A stretch of 64,000 nt of DNA, taken from the NCBI GenBank assembly GCA_965204905.1, contig OZ242042.1:3286001-3350000 (forward strand). The letters run 5' to 3'. The notes beneath the pieces were generated by a model. It was not told where the DNA came from. It ran no database searches and saw only the letters and a program-made list of their open reading frames with translations. The translations under genes and the position numbers were made by a program. Shown here in pieces: positions 7,896 through 16,657 of this stretch. This DNA comes from Bin87 sp965204905 (GTDB lineage Bacteria > Chloroflexota > Dehalococcoidia > Lucifugimonadales > UBA3495). Every line of letters begins with the position of its first letter. Within the stretch, counting starts at the first letter, position 1.

Positions 7896-8687
7896 ATGAC
7901 TGCGCCCCGTCTCAAGTCAGAAGTTGGTCAGGTTGAACCGGCTGAACCCGTCTTTTACCCGATAGAGGATGACGAACCGTTGGCCGAATCCGAGTATCAA
8001 CTTACTCCCCTGGTTTACGCTTATTGGGTTTTGACCGCCTGGTTCTCCGACGATCCTACCACCTGGGTAGGATCGGATATGTTCCTCTATTACGAGGAGG
8101 GCGATCCCAGCAAGGTTGTCGCGCCGGACCTGTTTGTGGTTACGCAAACGCACAAAGAGGAACGACGCAATACATTCCAGACCTGGGTTGAGGGACGCAT
8201 ACCCGACTTCATCCTGGAAGTGCTGTCGGAAAGCAATTATCGCAACGACCTCGTAACCAAGTTTCCGATCTACCGCCAGTTGGGTGTAAAAGAATACTGG
8301 ATGTACGATCCGACGCCGACCGGAATCCTGTCGCCTCCGCTGCAAGGCCATCGCCTGGTTGGTGAAGAGTATCAACCGATTCCGGTTGAGGAGATGGCGC
8401 AGCCCGGCCGCTATCGTGGCGTGAGCGAAGTACTGCGTCTGGAGCTGCACGCCGAGCGGGACTGGTTCCGGCTCTTCGACCCGGTGGAAGGCATCTACCG
8501 GCGCGACATACAGGAATCTGAGCAGGCCCTGGCGACAGAACGGCAGGCCAGAATAGCAGAGCAACAGGCCCTGGCGGCCGAACGTGAAGCCCGGCTGGCC
8601 GATCAACAAGCCCTGGCAACCGAGCGGGCTGCCCGCGCCGAACTGGAGCGTCTGCTGCGCGAGCATGGCATAGAGCCGCCGGTGTAA
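7896..8687 (+). CDS. Uma2 family endonuclease-like protein with coiled-coil tail
   Basis: 263 residues. Uma2 core: VAPDLFVVTQTHKEERR, IPDFILEVLSESNYRNDLVTK and YRQLGVKEYWMYDPT, supplying the acidic pair, E and K. The C-terminal 60 residues are an alanine/glutamate/arginine coiled coil with repeats of the form EQALATERQAR / EQQALAAEREAR / DQQALATERAAR. It differs from the 1917 copy in its N-terminus (QLTPLVYAYWVLTAWF), so this is not a recent duplicate. Convergent with the alpha/beta hydrolase (4 bases apart). Confidence 0.86.
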   Translation: MTAPRLKSEVGQVEPAEPVFYPIEDDEPLAESEYQLTPLVYAYWVLTAWFSDDPTTWVGSDMFLYYEEGDPSKVVAPDLFVVTQTHKEERRNTFQTWVEGRIPDFILEVLSESNYRNDLVTKFPIYRQLGVKEYWMYDPTPTGILSPPLQGHRLVGEEYQPIPVEEMAQPGRYRGVSEVLRLELHAERDWFRLFDPVEGIYRRDIQESEQALATERQARIAEQQALAAEREARLADQQALATERAARAELERLLREHGIEPPV

Positions 8688-8691
8688 TCCG

Positions 8692-9561
8692 TCACCGGGA
8701 GCCGGTGGAGTACGGGGTGTCGCCGAGGGGGTGGTCGGCCCACTTGCCGGCTTCCACCGAGGACAGGAAATCGGATACCAGCTGGTTGAACAGGGCCGGT
8801 TCCTCCAGGTTGATGGCGTGGCCGCACTGGGGCAGGACGGCCAAGCCGCTCCTGGGCATGTGCCGCTTAATCATGATAGACGGCTCGACGCACGGGTCGT
8901 CCTCGTCACCGATCAAGATGAGCGTGGGCACCTGGCAGGCGTTCATCTGGGGGATCAGCTGGTCTATGGTGGGGCGCTTGAGCTGGACGCCGCGGAAGGT
9001 GTAGGCGGAGCCGCGGGCGTTGTGCCCGAACAGCAGACGCATGAATTCCTCGTAGCCGCGCGGGTCCTTGCGCTGCAACTGCACGCGGGTCGGGCCGCTG
9101 CCGTAGTCCTTCATCACGGGCGGAGTACCCTCGGCCAGCAGGCGGGCGGCCATGGCTTCGCCGCCGGTGCGGAAGGCCTCGTTGTGGGTGGTGCCGGAGC
9201 CGGCCGACGCCACGATAATGGCCTTGCAGCGCTCGGGGTAGCGCAGGGCGAAATTGAGCGCGACGTTGCCACCCATGGACAGGCCGCCGATATAAGCCTG
9301 GTCGAGCCCAAGGTGGTCCATCAGGCGGCGCAGGTCCTCGAGGGTGATGTCCTGGGAGTACGCCTCGGGGTCGGTGGGCACCTCGGAGGGCGGATACCCA
9401 CGGTCGTTATAGGTGATGACGCGGTAGCGGTGGCTGAAGTAGCGCACCTGCTGCTCCCAGCTCTCGTAGGAACCGGCGAACTCGTGGCTCCAGATGAGGG
9501 GAAAGCCCTCGCCGGTGGACTGGTAGAAGATTTGCACGCCGTCGGAGTCGAAGGTTGGCAT
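8692..9561 (-). CDS. Alpha/beta hydrolase
   Basis: 289 residues. The nucleophile elbow is GGLSMGGN (Ser about residue 98), the oxyanion region is IWSHEFAGSYESW, the acid is in LILIGDEDDPCVEP and the catalytic His in LPQCGHAINLEEP, so the triad is complete. The family includes esterases, C-C hydrolases and lactonases such as 3-oxoadipate enol-lactonase; the substrate is not evident. It is followed downstream by the convergent Uma2 gene and preceded by another minus-strand Uma2 gene 45 bases away. Confidence 0.86.
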   Translation of the reverse strand: MPTFDSDGVQIFYQSTGEGFPLIWSHEFAGSYESWEQQVRYFSHRYRVITYNDRGYPPSEVPTDPEAYSQDITLEDLRRLMDHLGLDQAYIGGLSMGGNVALNFALRYPERCKAIIVASAGSGTTHNEAFRTGGEAMAARLLAEGTPPVMKDYGSGPTRVQLQRKDPRGYEEFMRLLFGHNARGSAYTFRGVQLKRPTIDQLIPQMNACQVPTLILIGDEDDPCVEPSIMIKRHMPRSGLAVLPQCGHAINLEEPALFNQLVSDFLSSVEAGKWADHPLGDTPYSTGSR

Positions 9562-9606
9562 TGATGGGCTCCAGATTGGATAGAGAGGTGATGTTATTGA
9601 GGGATG

Positions 9607-10155
9607 CTAACGGTGGCGTCGGAACAGCCGCCAGACGGGTATGCTGAAACCGGGCAGCAGGTCGCCGCCGTCGAGGATTTCGTCCTCACCGAGGACTTCG
9701 GGTTCCGCGTCGGGGCGGTAGCGGGTTACGGTGGTGGTTTCGGGGTCGCCGTACCATACCTCGCGGCTGCCGAAGTCCAGCCACATCTGGGCGCGTTCGG
9801 CTACCATGCGGGGCATGTCGCTGGGGGATTTCATTTCCACCACCAGGTCGGGGGCACGCTCCGGGTAGCCGTCAGTGAGTTCGGCAGGATGACCCGGAGC
9901 GTACCAGGCCACATCGGGGGCGCGCACGGTGTCGGGGTTGGATTCCAGCCGATAGCCGTGGTGGTCGCCCACCCAGCCATAGTCGTTGGCTGCCGCGTAG
10001 TTGTAAAGGGCAGCGTTGAATCCCGACGATACAAGACCATGCCTTTTTCCAGGAGGGGGCATTTCGATCAGTTCTCCTCGCACCAACTCCTGCCGGTTCC
10101 CGTTGTCGGGCAGCAGCATCAACTCCTCAGCGGTGATCAATTTGGTCGTTGTCAT
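9607..10155 (-). CDS. Uma2 family endonuclease-like protein
   Basis: 182 residues from ATG at 10155 (MTTTKLITAEELMLLPDNG). An in-frame ATG at 10242 would add a tail with no Uma2 similarity. The core is complete: RQELVRGELIEM, VRAPDVAWYAPG, APDLVVEMKSPSDMPRMVAE and WLDFGSREVWYGDP. This copy has the EMKSPSD variant typical of one Uma2 subgroup. No coiled coil. Spaced 45 bases before the alpha/beta hydrolase on the same strand. Confidence 0.83.
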   Translation of the reverse strand: MTTTKLITAEELMLLPDNGNRQELVRGELIEMPPPGKRHGLVSSGFNAALYNYAAANDYGWVGDHHGYRLESNPDTVRAPDVAWYAPGHPAELTDGYPERAPDLVVEMKSPSDMPRMVAERAQMWLDFGSREVWYGDPETTTVTRYRPDAEPEVLGEDEILDGGDLLPGFSIPVWRLFRRHR

Positions 10156-10210
10156 GTTGCACCAGCCTGCCCGGGTGTGCCTCCCTAATGGCAGCATTGT
10201 AGCATCAAAA

Positions 10211-10268
10211 GCCCCTCTCACCTGACGGGAGAGGGGCCACATGGTTCGACAGGCTCACCATGAGCGGG
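10211..10268. repeat. Two adjacent repeats: CCCCTCTC hairpin and TTCGACAGGCTCACCATGAG element
   Basis: CCCCTCTCACCTGACGGGAG with AGGGG forms a strong hairpin (10212-10236), which can end transcription between the propeller gene and the Uma2 gene. It is followed by TTCGACAGGCTCACCATGAG (10244-10263). The second element recurs at 31918 and, inverted, at 63931, with a truncated copy at 35579. Confidence 0.65.
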
Positions 10269-10285
10269 AGCTGCATGGTTTGCGG

Positions 10286-11272
10286 TTAGTCGTTGGGGGT
10301 GAGCGCCAGGGATCGGATTTCGCCGAACTCCTTCTGGATCTTGTCCCAGTTCTCGCCGCCGTCGGTGCTGACGTACACGTAGCCGTAGATGCTGGCGGCG
10401 ACCATCACGTCGTCCACGTGGGGGCTGGCGGCGAACCAGTACACCACCGAGTTGGGGGTCTGGGACAGTTCCGGCTCGTCCCACGAGCCGCCAGCGTCCT
10501 GGGTGCGACGGATGGTGCCGGTGATGCCGGGGATGGAGTCGCCGTTGCCGACGAACATGGTGCTGGCATCGGTGGGCTTGATGACCATGCCGCGGCAGTA
10601 GGAGCGGACGTCGGCCTCGTGGAAGCGGGGGAACTCGTGCAGCTCCCAGCTCTCACCCTCGTCGTTGCTGGTGGAGATGCCGAAGGGCGTGGTGCAGTAG
10701 ATGGCGGCGTCGGGGCCGGGCTTGAGGGCCATGCCGTGGATGTCGCCGTGGAAGGGGTCGGGCCCCAGGTCGGGCAGGCGGGTCCAGTTGTCGCCGCCGT
10801 CCAGGCTGCGGTACACGCCGTCCACCTCGATGCCCGCCCAGACGGTACGGGTGTCGCGCGGGTCAACGATGATGTTGGTGGTGCGCGGAATCCCGATGGG
10901 GCAGGGCATGCGGACGCCGAGGTCCAGGGCCTCCCAGGTGTCGCCGCCGTCGCGGGAACGGAAGGCGTTGGGCCGGGTGCCGACGAACACGGTATCGGAG
11001 TCGTCGGGGTCCACGCCGACGGACCAGATCTGGTAGTCGTCCATGGGTGACTCGATGTACTGCCAGGTGAAGCCGTTGTCGTTGGAGCGGAAGAGGCCGT
11101 TGTCGGAACCGGCGTAGATGCGGTTCTTGTGGTTGGGATCGACGGCAAGGGCGCGGATGTTGCACTCGCTGGGCAGCGGGTCGCGGATGCGGTTCCAGGA
11201 TTCGCCGCCGTCGGGGCTTACGGAGAGCCCGCCGCCGACGGTGCCGACGCTGATGGTGTAGTTTCCAGCCAT
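10286..11272 (-). CDS. Asp-box (BNR-like) beta-propeller protein, VPS10/sialidase-repeat type
   Basis: 328 residues from ATG 11272, with GGAGGT 5 bases upstream. Seven Asp-box repeats S-x-D-x-G-x-x-W are visible: SPDGGESW, SNDNGFTW, SRDGGDTW, SLDGGDNW, SNDEGESW, TQDAGGSW and STDGGENW. These mark the blades of a six- or seven-bladed propeller, as in sialidases, Sortilin/VPS10 and photosystem assembly factors. No sialidase catalytic residues or signal peptide are evident, so it is likely a cytoplasmic binding or sensor protein. An extended -10 (TGC-TATCAT, minus strand 11348-11356) lies 76 bases upstream. Confidence 0.82.
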   Translation of the reverse strand: MAGNYTISVGTVGGGLSVSPDGGESWNRIRDPLPSECNIRALAVDPNHKNRIYAGSDNGLFRSNDNGFTWQYIESPMDDYQIWSVGVDPDDSDTVFVGTRPNAFRSRDGGDTWEALDLGVRMPCPIGIPRTTNIIVDPRDTRTVWAGIEVDGVYRSLDGGDNWTRLPDLGPDPFHGDIHGMALKPGPDAAIYCTTPFGISTSNDEGESWELHEFPRFHEADVRSYCRGMVIKPTDASTMFVGNGDSIPGITGTIRRTQDAGGSWDEPELSQTPNSVVYWFAASPHVDDVMVAASIYGYVYVSTDGGENWDKIQKEFGEIRSLALTPND

Positions 11273-11347
11273 GATTACCTCCTCAGATGGATGCAATGCG
11301 TAACGCGGAATGCCTGACGCGCGGCGGTATGAGTCGCCGCCGGAGGC

Positions 11348-11356
11348 ATGATAGCA
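11348..11356 (-). promoter_or_regulatory. Extended -10 promoter element for the propeller gene
   Basis: On the minus strand TGC-TATCAT matches an extended -10. No good -35 is seen at 17 bases. The same TGC-TATC[AG]T pattern precedes the ThDP enzyme gene. Confidence 0.4.
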
Positions 11357-12063
11357 CAGGGGCAATCAGGCGAGCACACACTAAGAGCGAGGGGCTTCAC
11401 CGTTGGGACAACCTTTCGTTGATTTCGCGCTCATTTCCTCTCATTTCCGCTAATTCAAGTATGGCATCAGGCGGGTCGCGGGGCTGCATTGGGGGCCGAG
11501 GGAAGGGTTTTGGCGGCGGTTTTAGTAGCATTGGCGGGCAGGTGAGCGGGTTTGGGGGAGCGAGGTTCGCGGGGTTTGGAAGTGGGCATTGGGTCGGCTC
11601 TCGCGGGCCCGGGTGGCGGGTTGGATTTGGGGCGCTGGGTTATATGGTACGGATTGGTTAGGGGTTAGAGCAAGGGGGAAGTGTCACCGGGGCGGGGGGT
11701 GTCTGAACTGGGGGTTTTGGGGGAATTTGGGTAATATCGGGGGCGGGATGGTACGTCTTTTGCCACAAAAGGCCTGTGATTTACAGAAAGTTGGCCGTTT
11801 TGGCACAGACATTCCTGTCTGCGCCATCTGCATTGGGGCGGCGGTTGCCACCTGGGCCGGTTGCGATTTTGAAACTGACGGAGGTTGGCCTCCGATGCCG
11901 GAATCCTGCGTCTCTTGATCGGGGTGTGGTCAAACGTGCGTTTTGCCTGGGTGATACCAGGATAGATAGGCCGCGGAGGCGGGGGCAACGGGGCGGTGTC
12001 AGTGGTTTTTGATCTGCGTGGATGGACTGCGATCTGCAGTTGTGGACGTTGTTTAAATGACAC
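11357..12063. other. Gene-poor, G-skewed intergenic region
   Basis: About 700 bases with no convincing gene. The central 300 bases (about 11461-11760) are strongly biased to G and T on the plus strand, with many GGG runs, and the translated frames are glycine-rich without family character. Small hairpins occur at 11805-11820 (CAGACATTCCTGTCTG) and 11879-11892 (GGAGGTTGGCCTCC). It borders the low-GC SIR2-HerA block and may be a junction of the insertion. Confidence 0.5.
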
Positions 12064-13812
12064 CTAAACCTGTTGGGTTTGCTTGCGCCATCCTAAGACA
12101 GCTGCAGGAATGTCGCCGACATTCTCGGTGGTTGACCATCTATCCCAGAAATCCACCGTGCCGCTATTCGGTCGGGCTGTAGGTTCAGCGATTCGAATCC
12201 GGCTAGGAAGTAAACTCGCGTCTCCTACCACCACCGCCTCACCGGTATCCAATATCGGTAAAATGTCACTAAATCCGCCTAGACTGTCAGGCAAAAGCCG
12301 CCGAACGACGGATTGATCTTCGGCGTTGGTCAACCGCATCGATACTAAGTTATTGCATTGGCTTAAAACGGTGCGGCTGACCTCCGAAGGCCTTTGACTA
12401 ATCACAATCAACCCGACACCGTATTTTCGCCCCTCTTTAGCAATACGCTCAAAAATGGATATGGAAACGTCATCCGCGGCATCCCCGCGAGATCGATCAG
12501 GGATGTATAGTTGGGCTTCGTCGCAAAATAAAGCTATCGGATGCCTATTTGTCGGAGCCGTCCATTGTTGGAGGGAAAAAACCAACTGCCCCACCAAACT
12601 AACGATCAATGGCAGTACGTCTGAGGGCACCTCCGAGAAATCGATAATTTTGACACCGCCCTTTTTGTCGCCTTGGCCCTGCGTACCAGCTAACAATATC
12701 TGACAAAGATTGTTGAGCCATTCAAATTCAAGCGTCTCGTTCCCGCCGTTGAACAAAAATCCCAATCTCCGGTCAGTAATTTTGTTTTGGAGACGTGCGA
12801 TCAGTCGACTGAGCCTATCGTGATAGGGACCTTGCCTTTCCCGATTTCCTGACCCAGGGACCATTTGAGTATTGTAATATTCTAATTGATTCAACACGTA
12901 GTCTAAAGTGAACGGAACGGGACTATCAATGGTGAAATTGTCTAGAATGTCTGTGTGATCACCTTCCTTTAGGAATTTTTCCTTGGCTTCTATGATTGTC
13001 CTAGATATCAACATCGCTTGGTTCGGCGCATTTTGATCACTTCGCTCGACAAGCATCGAGATCATAGCTTCGTAACTAAGCAACCAATACGGCAAGTATA
13101 TTACACCGTGTTCCAATCCTGTTTGATCATCTATGTCTCCGGGTCCCGCTATTCGGAAATGACGCACGTTATAACCCTTAAGCGGCGCATACTCTCCGTG
13201 CAAATCAAACACCAAAGCGTTCGCGTTAGGAAGCGCGGCAACTTGTTCGATGATACGGGCAGTTGTCCAAGACTTACCCGACCCAGTGCTTCCGACGATC
13301 ACAGCGTGTCGCTGAAAGAACCTGTTCCCATTCAGGAACGCGTGCGCGTTTTCATCCAGGGTGTACGATCCGAGATCCAAACGTTGACCATCTTGCCCTA
13401 CGCTGGCGATAACCTGCATAAAAGCGGTCAAACTGTCTCCCTCAATAGCGAAACATTGCGCATCGATCTCGGGGACTGTTTCTAGCGTTCTACGAAACAG
13501 GTTCTCTTCGTCTCCTCTCTGATCAATGTGTGTACCTATCAGCGCAATACGGACAACGTTTTCTTCTGGCAGAAGCTCGTCCTCATCGTCATACTCGTCT
13601 CCAATCGCCCGCGACTCTCTTGCGGACCGCACGATCTTCTGAACCATGCCAATCAAATGTTCGCCAGGCCTGCTGCTCTGTAGCAAGACCAAGCGGTTGA
13701 CTTGCAGGCGACGGAGCCTATCGACATCGGTAACCCGTACCACAACCGTGCCCGTGTCAACAGCACTGACCGTGCCCAGTGCATCGTCGTCTTTAAAATC
13801 AAAAATTGCCAT
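12064..13812 (-). CDS. herA: HerA-type ATPase of a SIR2-HerA defence system
   Basis: 582 residues. The N-terminus (to about 130) is HAS-barrel-like, with DTGTVVVRVTDVDRLRRLQV. Walker A is VIVGSTGSGKSWTTARI (about residue 170), Walker B is IALFCDEAQLYIPD, and a sensor/arginine segment reads GVGLIVISQRPSEVS, as in FtsK/HerA hexameric motors. HerA in archaea is a DNA translocase; in bacteria it also pairs with SIR2 or DUF4297 proteins to form anti-phage complexes. It begins 3 bases after the SIR2 stop, so the two are co-translated. Base composition is clearly less GC-rich than neighbours, which suggests transfer. Confidence 0.88.
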   Translation of the reverse strand: MAIFDFKDDDALGTVSAVDTGTVVVRVTDVDRLRRLQVNRLVLLQSSRPGEHLIGMVQKIVRSARESRAIGDEYDDEDELLPEENVVRIALIGTHIDQRGDEENLFRRTLETVPEIDAQCFAIEGDSLTAFMQVIASVGQDGQRLDLGSYTLDENAHAFLNGNRFFQRHAVIVGSTGSGKSWTTARIIEQVAALPNANALVFDLHGEYAPLKGYNVRHFRIAGPGDIDDQTGLEHGVIYLPYWLLSYEAMISMLVERSDQNAPNQAMLISRTIIEAKEKFLKEGDHTDILDNFTIDSPVPFTLDYVLNQLEYYNTQMVPGSGNRERQGPYHDRLSRLIARLQNKITDRRLGFLFNGGNETLEFEWLNNLCQILLAGTQGQGDKKGGVKIIDFSEVPSDVLPLIVSLVGQLVFSLQQWTAPTNRHPIALFCDEAQLYIPDRSRGDAADDVSISIFERIAKEGRKYGVGLIVISQRPSEVSRTVLSQCNNLVSMRLTNAEDQSVVRRLLPDSLGGFSDILPILDTGEAVVVGDASLLPSRIRIAEPTARPNSGTVDFWDRWSTTENVGDIPAAVLGWRKQTQQV

Positions 13813-13815
13813 TCT

Positions 13816-14856
13816 TTACCTTCCAGTAGTTCGTTGCAGGAATGCAGAAAGTTGCCAAAGGTTAGGGGACTCTAGTACTACGCCTTCGGGATGGAGGTGA
13901 GACCACATCTTCGTGCTTAAATTTGGCGCTTCTTCAAGCGCAAGGAATTCTCGCCCATTGGCATTCTGAAGCAAGGTCTTGACAGAGTCGGTCAACTCTT
14001 TAGCCAAGACAACCAAGAGGGCGTCGTTTTGCTGCCAGCTTCGCATCAGGTTAGGCTGAATGTGCTGGTCATTGAATCCAAAGCCCACACACAGAAAAGC
14101 TTTAGCTCGCGATAATGCTCTATCCGCCTCAGTTATCGTCGAGCGGAACGGCTCTTGATGCGTTCGTTCGTATTTTGCAATCCCGGGCGTAACGATGGCG
14201 GGGCGGAATCCTTCCGGAATTGACTTGCATAAGGGAATGGCAATCTCTCGATTGTCCTCTCCAACAAACCAGTCCAAACTACCATGAACTTTCCAAATCT
14301 CCACGGTCCGCGGAGCTTGGCCGCCAAGCGTTCGTCGATTTGGCATTGGTTCTTGGCGGTGTTGCATATACCCGCCACTAAAGCCGGTGAAATAACGGTA
14401 GTTCGCACAATCGGCCGCATATTCTGCCAGCCGATCATAGTTCGTTGTAACGACCGATATAGTTCGGGCAGTGCTGTTGAATAGGTATCTGAACAATCTG
14501 GTCAACGGCAACGAACCCGTAGGCAATACAACATCGTTGAATGCTTTATGATCAGCTTGGTTGATGCATGCCCAAGTCGTCCGAACTATATGATCGTGCA
14601 AATCGTCATCGACCTCGGCACCGCTCAATGCGTCTTCCAAGTTGTGCGTTTCCAGCGTCTCGACGAAGTCATTCCAATCTTCTATAGACGAATCATCCAT
14701 TGGTTGAGGCGGGCAAGAGGCCTTGAGCGCGTTAGCTAAGATTCCCATAGTAGGTAATCCATGTGGCACAGATGCACCGCTACCCAAAACGATCATCGGA
14801 GTGTTCTTCAGGCATTGTTGACCGGTCTCAATGGTTAGGGTAATCGGCTCCACCAT
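13816..14856 (-). CDS. SIR2-domain NADase-like defence protein
   Basis: 346 residues from ATG 14856; an upstream ATG at 14877 would overlap the ThDP gene more. SIR2 signatures: MIVLGSGASVPHGLP (NAD-binding GAGxS), VVTTNYDRLAEYA (TxNxD) and IWKVHGSLDWFV (catalytic His). Later AFLCVGFGFNDQHIQPNL matches the SIR2_2 C-terminal part. Defence SIR2 proteins deplete NAD+ on phage sensing, and in SIR2-HerA pairs they act with a HerA ring. It precedes the HerA gene by 3 bases. The start lies 10 bases past the ThDP-gene stop, so it may also be read from that promoter. Low GC like HerA. Confidence 0.86.
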   Translation of the reverse strand: MVEPITLTIETGQQCLKNTPMIVLGSGASVPHGLPTMGILANALKASCPPQPMDDSSIEDWNDFVETLETHNLEDALSGAEVDDDLHDHIVRTTWACINQADHKAFNDVVLPTGSLPLTRLFRYLFNSTARTISVVTTNYDRLAEYAADCANYRYFTGFSGGYMQHRQEPMPNRRTLGGQAPRTVEIWKVHGSLDWFVGEDNREIAIPLCKSIPEGFRPAIVTPGIAKYERTHQEPFRSTITEADRALSRAKAFLCVGFGFNDQHIQPNLMRSWQQNDALLVVLAKELTDSVKTLLQNANGREFLALEEAPNLSTKMWSHLHPEGVVLESPNLWQLSAFLQRTTGR

Positions 14857-14866
14857 GGTACGGCTC

Positions 14867-16477
14867 CTACCCCTCAAACGGCGTTGGCATCATGCTTACC
14901 GGGACTTCGATCAAGGCCGGCGCATCCGCGGCAATCGCGTCCTTCAGCGCTGACTCCAACGCCTCCGGCCCTTCAGCTCGGATGCCTTTCATTCCGTAGG
15001 CTTCGGCCAGTTTTACGAAGTCGGGGTTGTGGAGTTCGGCGCCCATGACGCGGCCGTCGAAGCGGTTGACCTGGTCGCGCAGGACGTTACCGTAGGCGTT
15101 GTCGTTGAACACCACCGCGATGGCGTTGATGCCGTGCTGCACCGCCGTGGCCATCTCCTGGGAATTGAACAGGAACCCGCCGTCGCCGCACAGCGCCACC
15201 ACCGGCCGGTCAGGCTGGGCGACCTTGGCGCCCAGCGCGGTGGGGTAGGCGTAGCCCAGGTTGCCGGAGTAGCTGGACGTGATGAAGGTGCGCGGCTCGT
15301 AGGTGGGCCAGAAGGCGCGGGCATAGTAGCCCAGCTGGGTCATGCCGGACACCAGGATGGTGTCATCGGGCGACGCGGAGCGGACGGCGGCCAGCAGGGA
15401 CTCCTGCGGCTCAGGCGTCAGCGCGCTTTCCTTGCGGCGACGACGGAGAGCCACCACCTCGTCGGCCATGGACGGGCGGGATCCGGGGGCGATGGACTCG
15501 GCGAGTTTGGCGTCCACCTGCTCCATGACGGTGCGGGCGTCGCCCTGCACGCCGTAGGTATTCTCGTAGTTGCGGCCCAGTTCCTCGGGGTCGATGTCGA
15601 TCTGGACGACGCGCTGGCCGTCCAGCCAGGCGGGGAAGGCCAAGCGGGTGCCGACGGCGAGGATGACGTCGAAGTTGGGCTCGGTCTTGGCCACGGGGTC
15701 GTTGCGCAGACGCAGCGCGCCCAGGGCCAGCGGGTGCCGGTCGTCAATGGCGCCCTTGCCCTCGGCGGTCGTGATGACGGGGGCCTGCAACCGCTCGGCG
15801 AGGCGCACCAGCGGCTGCGATCCCTCAGAGGATATGACGCCGCCGCCGGCCCAGATCAACAGACGCTGGGCGCCGGCCAGGATGCTGGCGGCCTGGGCGA
15901 CCTGCTCGTCAGGCGCGGCGGGTCGGGCGTAACCCTCGGATTCGATGAGGGTGACTTCGCCCGGGTCGGCCATGGTCTCCGGCGGCATTTCGACCTCGAC
16001 GGGGCGCGGGCGGCCGGTCTTGAGCTGGCGGAATGCCTCGTGGACGGCTTCGGGCGCTTCCTCGGTGGCCATGATGCGGCGGACGTACTTGGTGACGGGG
16101 CGGATGGCGTCCTGCTGGTCGTTGACCTCGTGGAGCATACCCCGATCCACGCCGATGAGGTCGCGCTCGATCTGGCCGCAGACGACGAGGACGGGCGACG
16201 ACGCGGAGTAGGCGGTGCTGAGTCCGGCGGATGCGTTGAGCAGGCCGGGTCCCGGCACCATGAGGGCGGTGCCGATTTCGCCGCTGGCGCGGGCGTAGCC
16301 GTCGGCCATGTAGGTCGTCGCCTGCTCGTGGCGGGTGGTGATGAACCGGATGCCGGGCACGTCGTTGAGGGCGTCGAGGGCGTGGTAAAGCTGCACGCCG
16401 GGGAGTCCGAAAATCACGCGCACGCCTTCGAGGTACAACGAACGCATCAGGGCCTGGCCGCCGGTCATCGTGGGCAT
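14867..16477 (-). CDS. Thiamine diphosphate-dependent enzyme, acetolactate synthase/benzoylformate decarboxylase type
   Basis: 536 residues with all three ThDP-fold domains. The cofactor-activating glutamate is in RHEQATTYMADGYAR (about residue 50). The central domain follows from about 190 (LLIWAGGGVISSEGSQPLVR). The ThDP-binding motif GDG...NN is seen as CGDGGFLFNSQEMATA and VVFNDNAYGNV. The family covers acetolactate synthase, sulfoacetaldehyde acetyltransferase, oxalyl-CoA decarboxylase and similar enzymes. No small regulatory subunit is next to it, so biosynthetic acetolactate synthase is not the safest call. Its promoter is at 16574-16602. Confidence 0.85.
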   Translation of the reverse strand: MPTMTGGQALMRSLYLEGVRVIFGLPGVQLYHALDALNDVPGIRFITTRHEQATTYMADGYARASGEIGTALMVPGPGLLNASAGLSTAYSASSPVLVVCGQIERDLIGVDRGMLHEVNDQQDAIRPVTKYVRRIMATEEAPEAVHEAFRQLKTGRPRPVEVEMPPETMADPGEVTLIESEGYARPAAPDEQVAQAASILAGAQRLLIWAGGGVISSEGSQPLVRLAERLQAPVITTAEGKGAIDDRHPLALGALRLRNDPVAKTEPNFDVILAVGTRLAFPAWLDGQRVVQIDIDPEELGRNYENTYGVQGDARTVMEQVDAKLAESIAPGSRPSMADEVVALRRRRKESALTPEPQESLLAAVRSASPDDTILVSGMTQLGYYARAFWPTYEPRTFITSSYSGNLGYAYPTALGAKVAQPDRPVVALCGDGGFLFNSQEMATAVQHGINAIAVVFNDNAYGNVLRDQVNRFDGRVMGAELHNPDFVKLAEAYGMKGIRAEGPEALESALKDAIAADAPALIEVPVSMMPTPFEG

Positions 16478-16515
16478 AACAACACCTTCCTGGGTAGTTT
16501 TTCGTGGTTTGGATT

Positions 16516-16557
16516 TGCCCCCTCACCCCAGCCCTCTCCCACTGGGGGAGAGGGAGT
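16516..16557. repeat. Repeat: CCCTCACCCCAGCCCTCTCC hairpin element
   Basis: A stretch beginning CCCTCACCCCAGCCCTCTCC and continuing into ACTGGGGGAGAGGGAG forms a hairpin. A second copy lies at 18106. It lies in the leader of the ThDP gene. Confidence 0.65.
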
Positions 16558-16573
16558 TTGTCGAGGGCAACCT

Positions 16574-16602
16574 ACGATAGCACACGGGGCGGGGGCTGTC
16601 AT
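16574..16602 (-). promoter_or_regulatory. Sigma70-like promoter for the ThDP enzyme gene
   Basis: On the minus strand ATGACA (16602-16597) and TATCGT (16579-16574) are 17 bases apart, with TGC just before the -10. The leader to the start at 16477 contains the CCCTCACC repeat. Confidence 0.55.
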
Positions 16603-16608
16603 TGAAAA

Positions 16609-16629
16609 GGGCGGGTACAAGACCCGCCC
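16609..16629. terminator. GGGCGGGT hairpin (terminator or repeat)
   Basis: GGGCGGGT-ACAAG-ACCCGCCC is a perfect 8-bp stem between the GYD gene and the ThDP promoter. On the minus strand it follows the GYD gene stop (16658) by 29 bases. No strong U-tract follows. Confidence 0.5.
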
Positions 16630-16657
16630 CTACAGGTTACGCGTGCCGTTCAGGGAA

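Noticed and set aside
11287..11661. A 124-codon glycine-rich plus-strand ORF
   Set aside because: Arises from the G-rich strip; no ribosome site, no family, and repeats of GG codons explain it.
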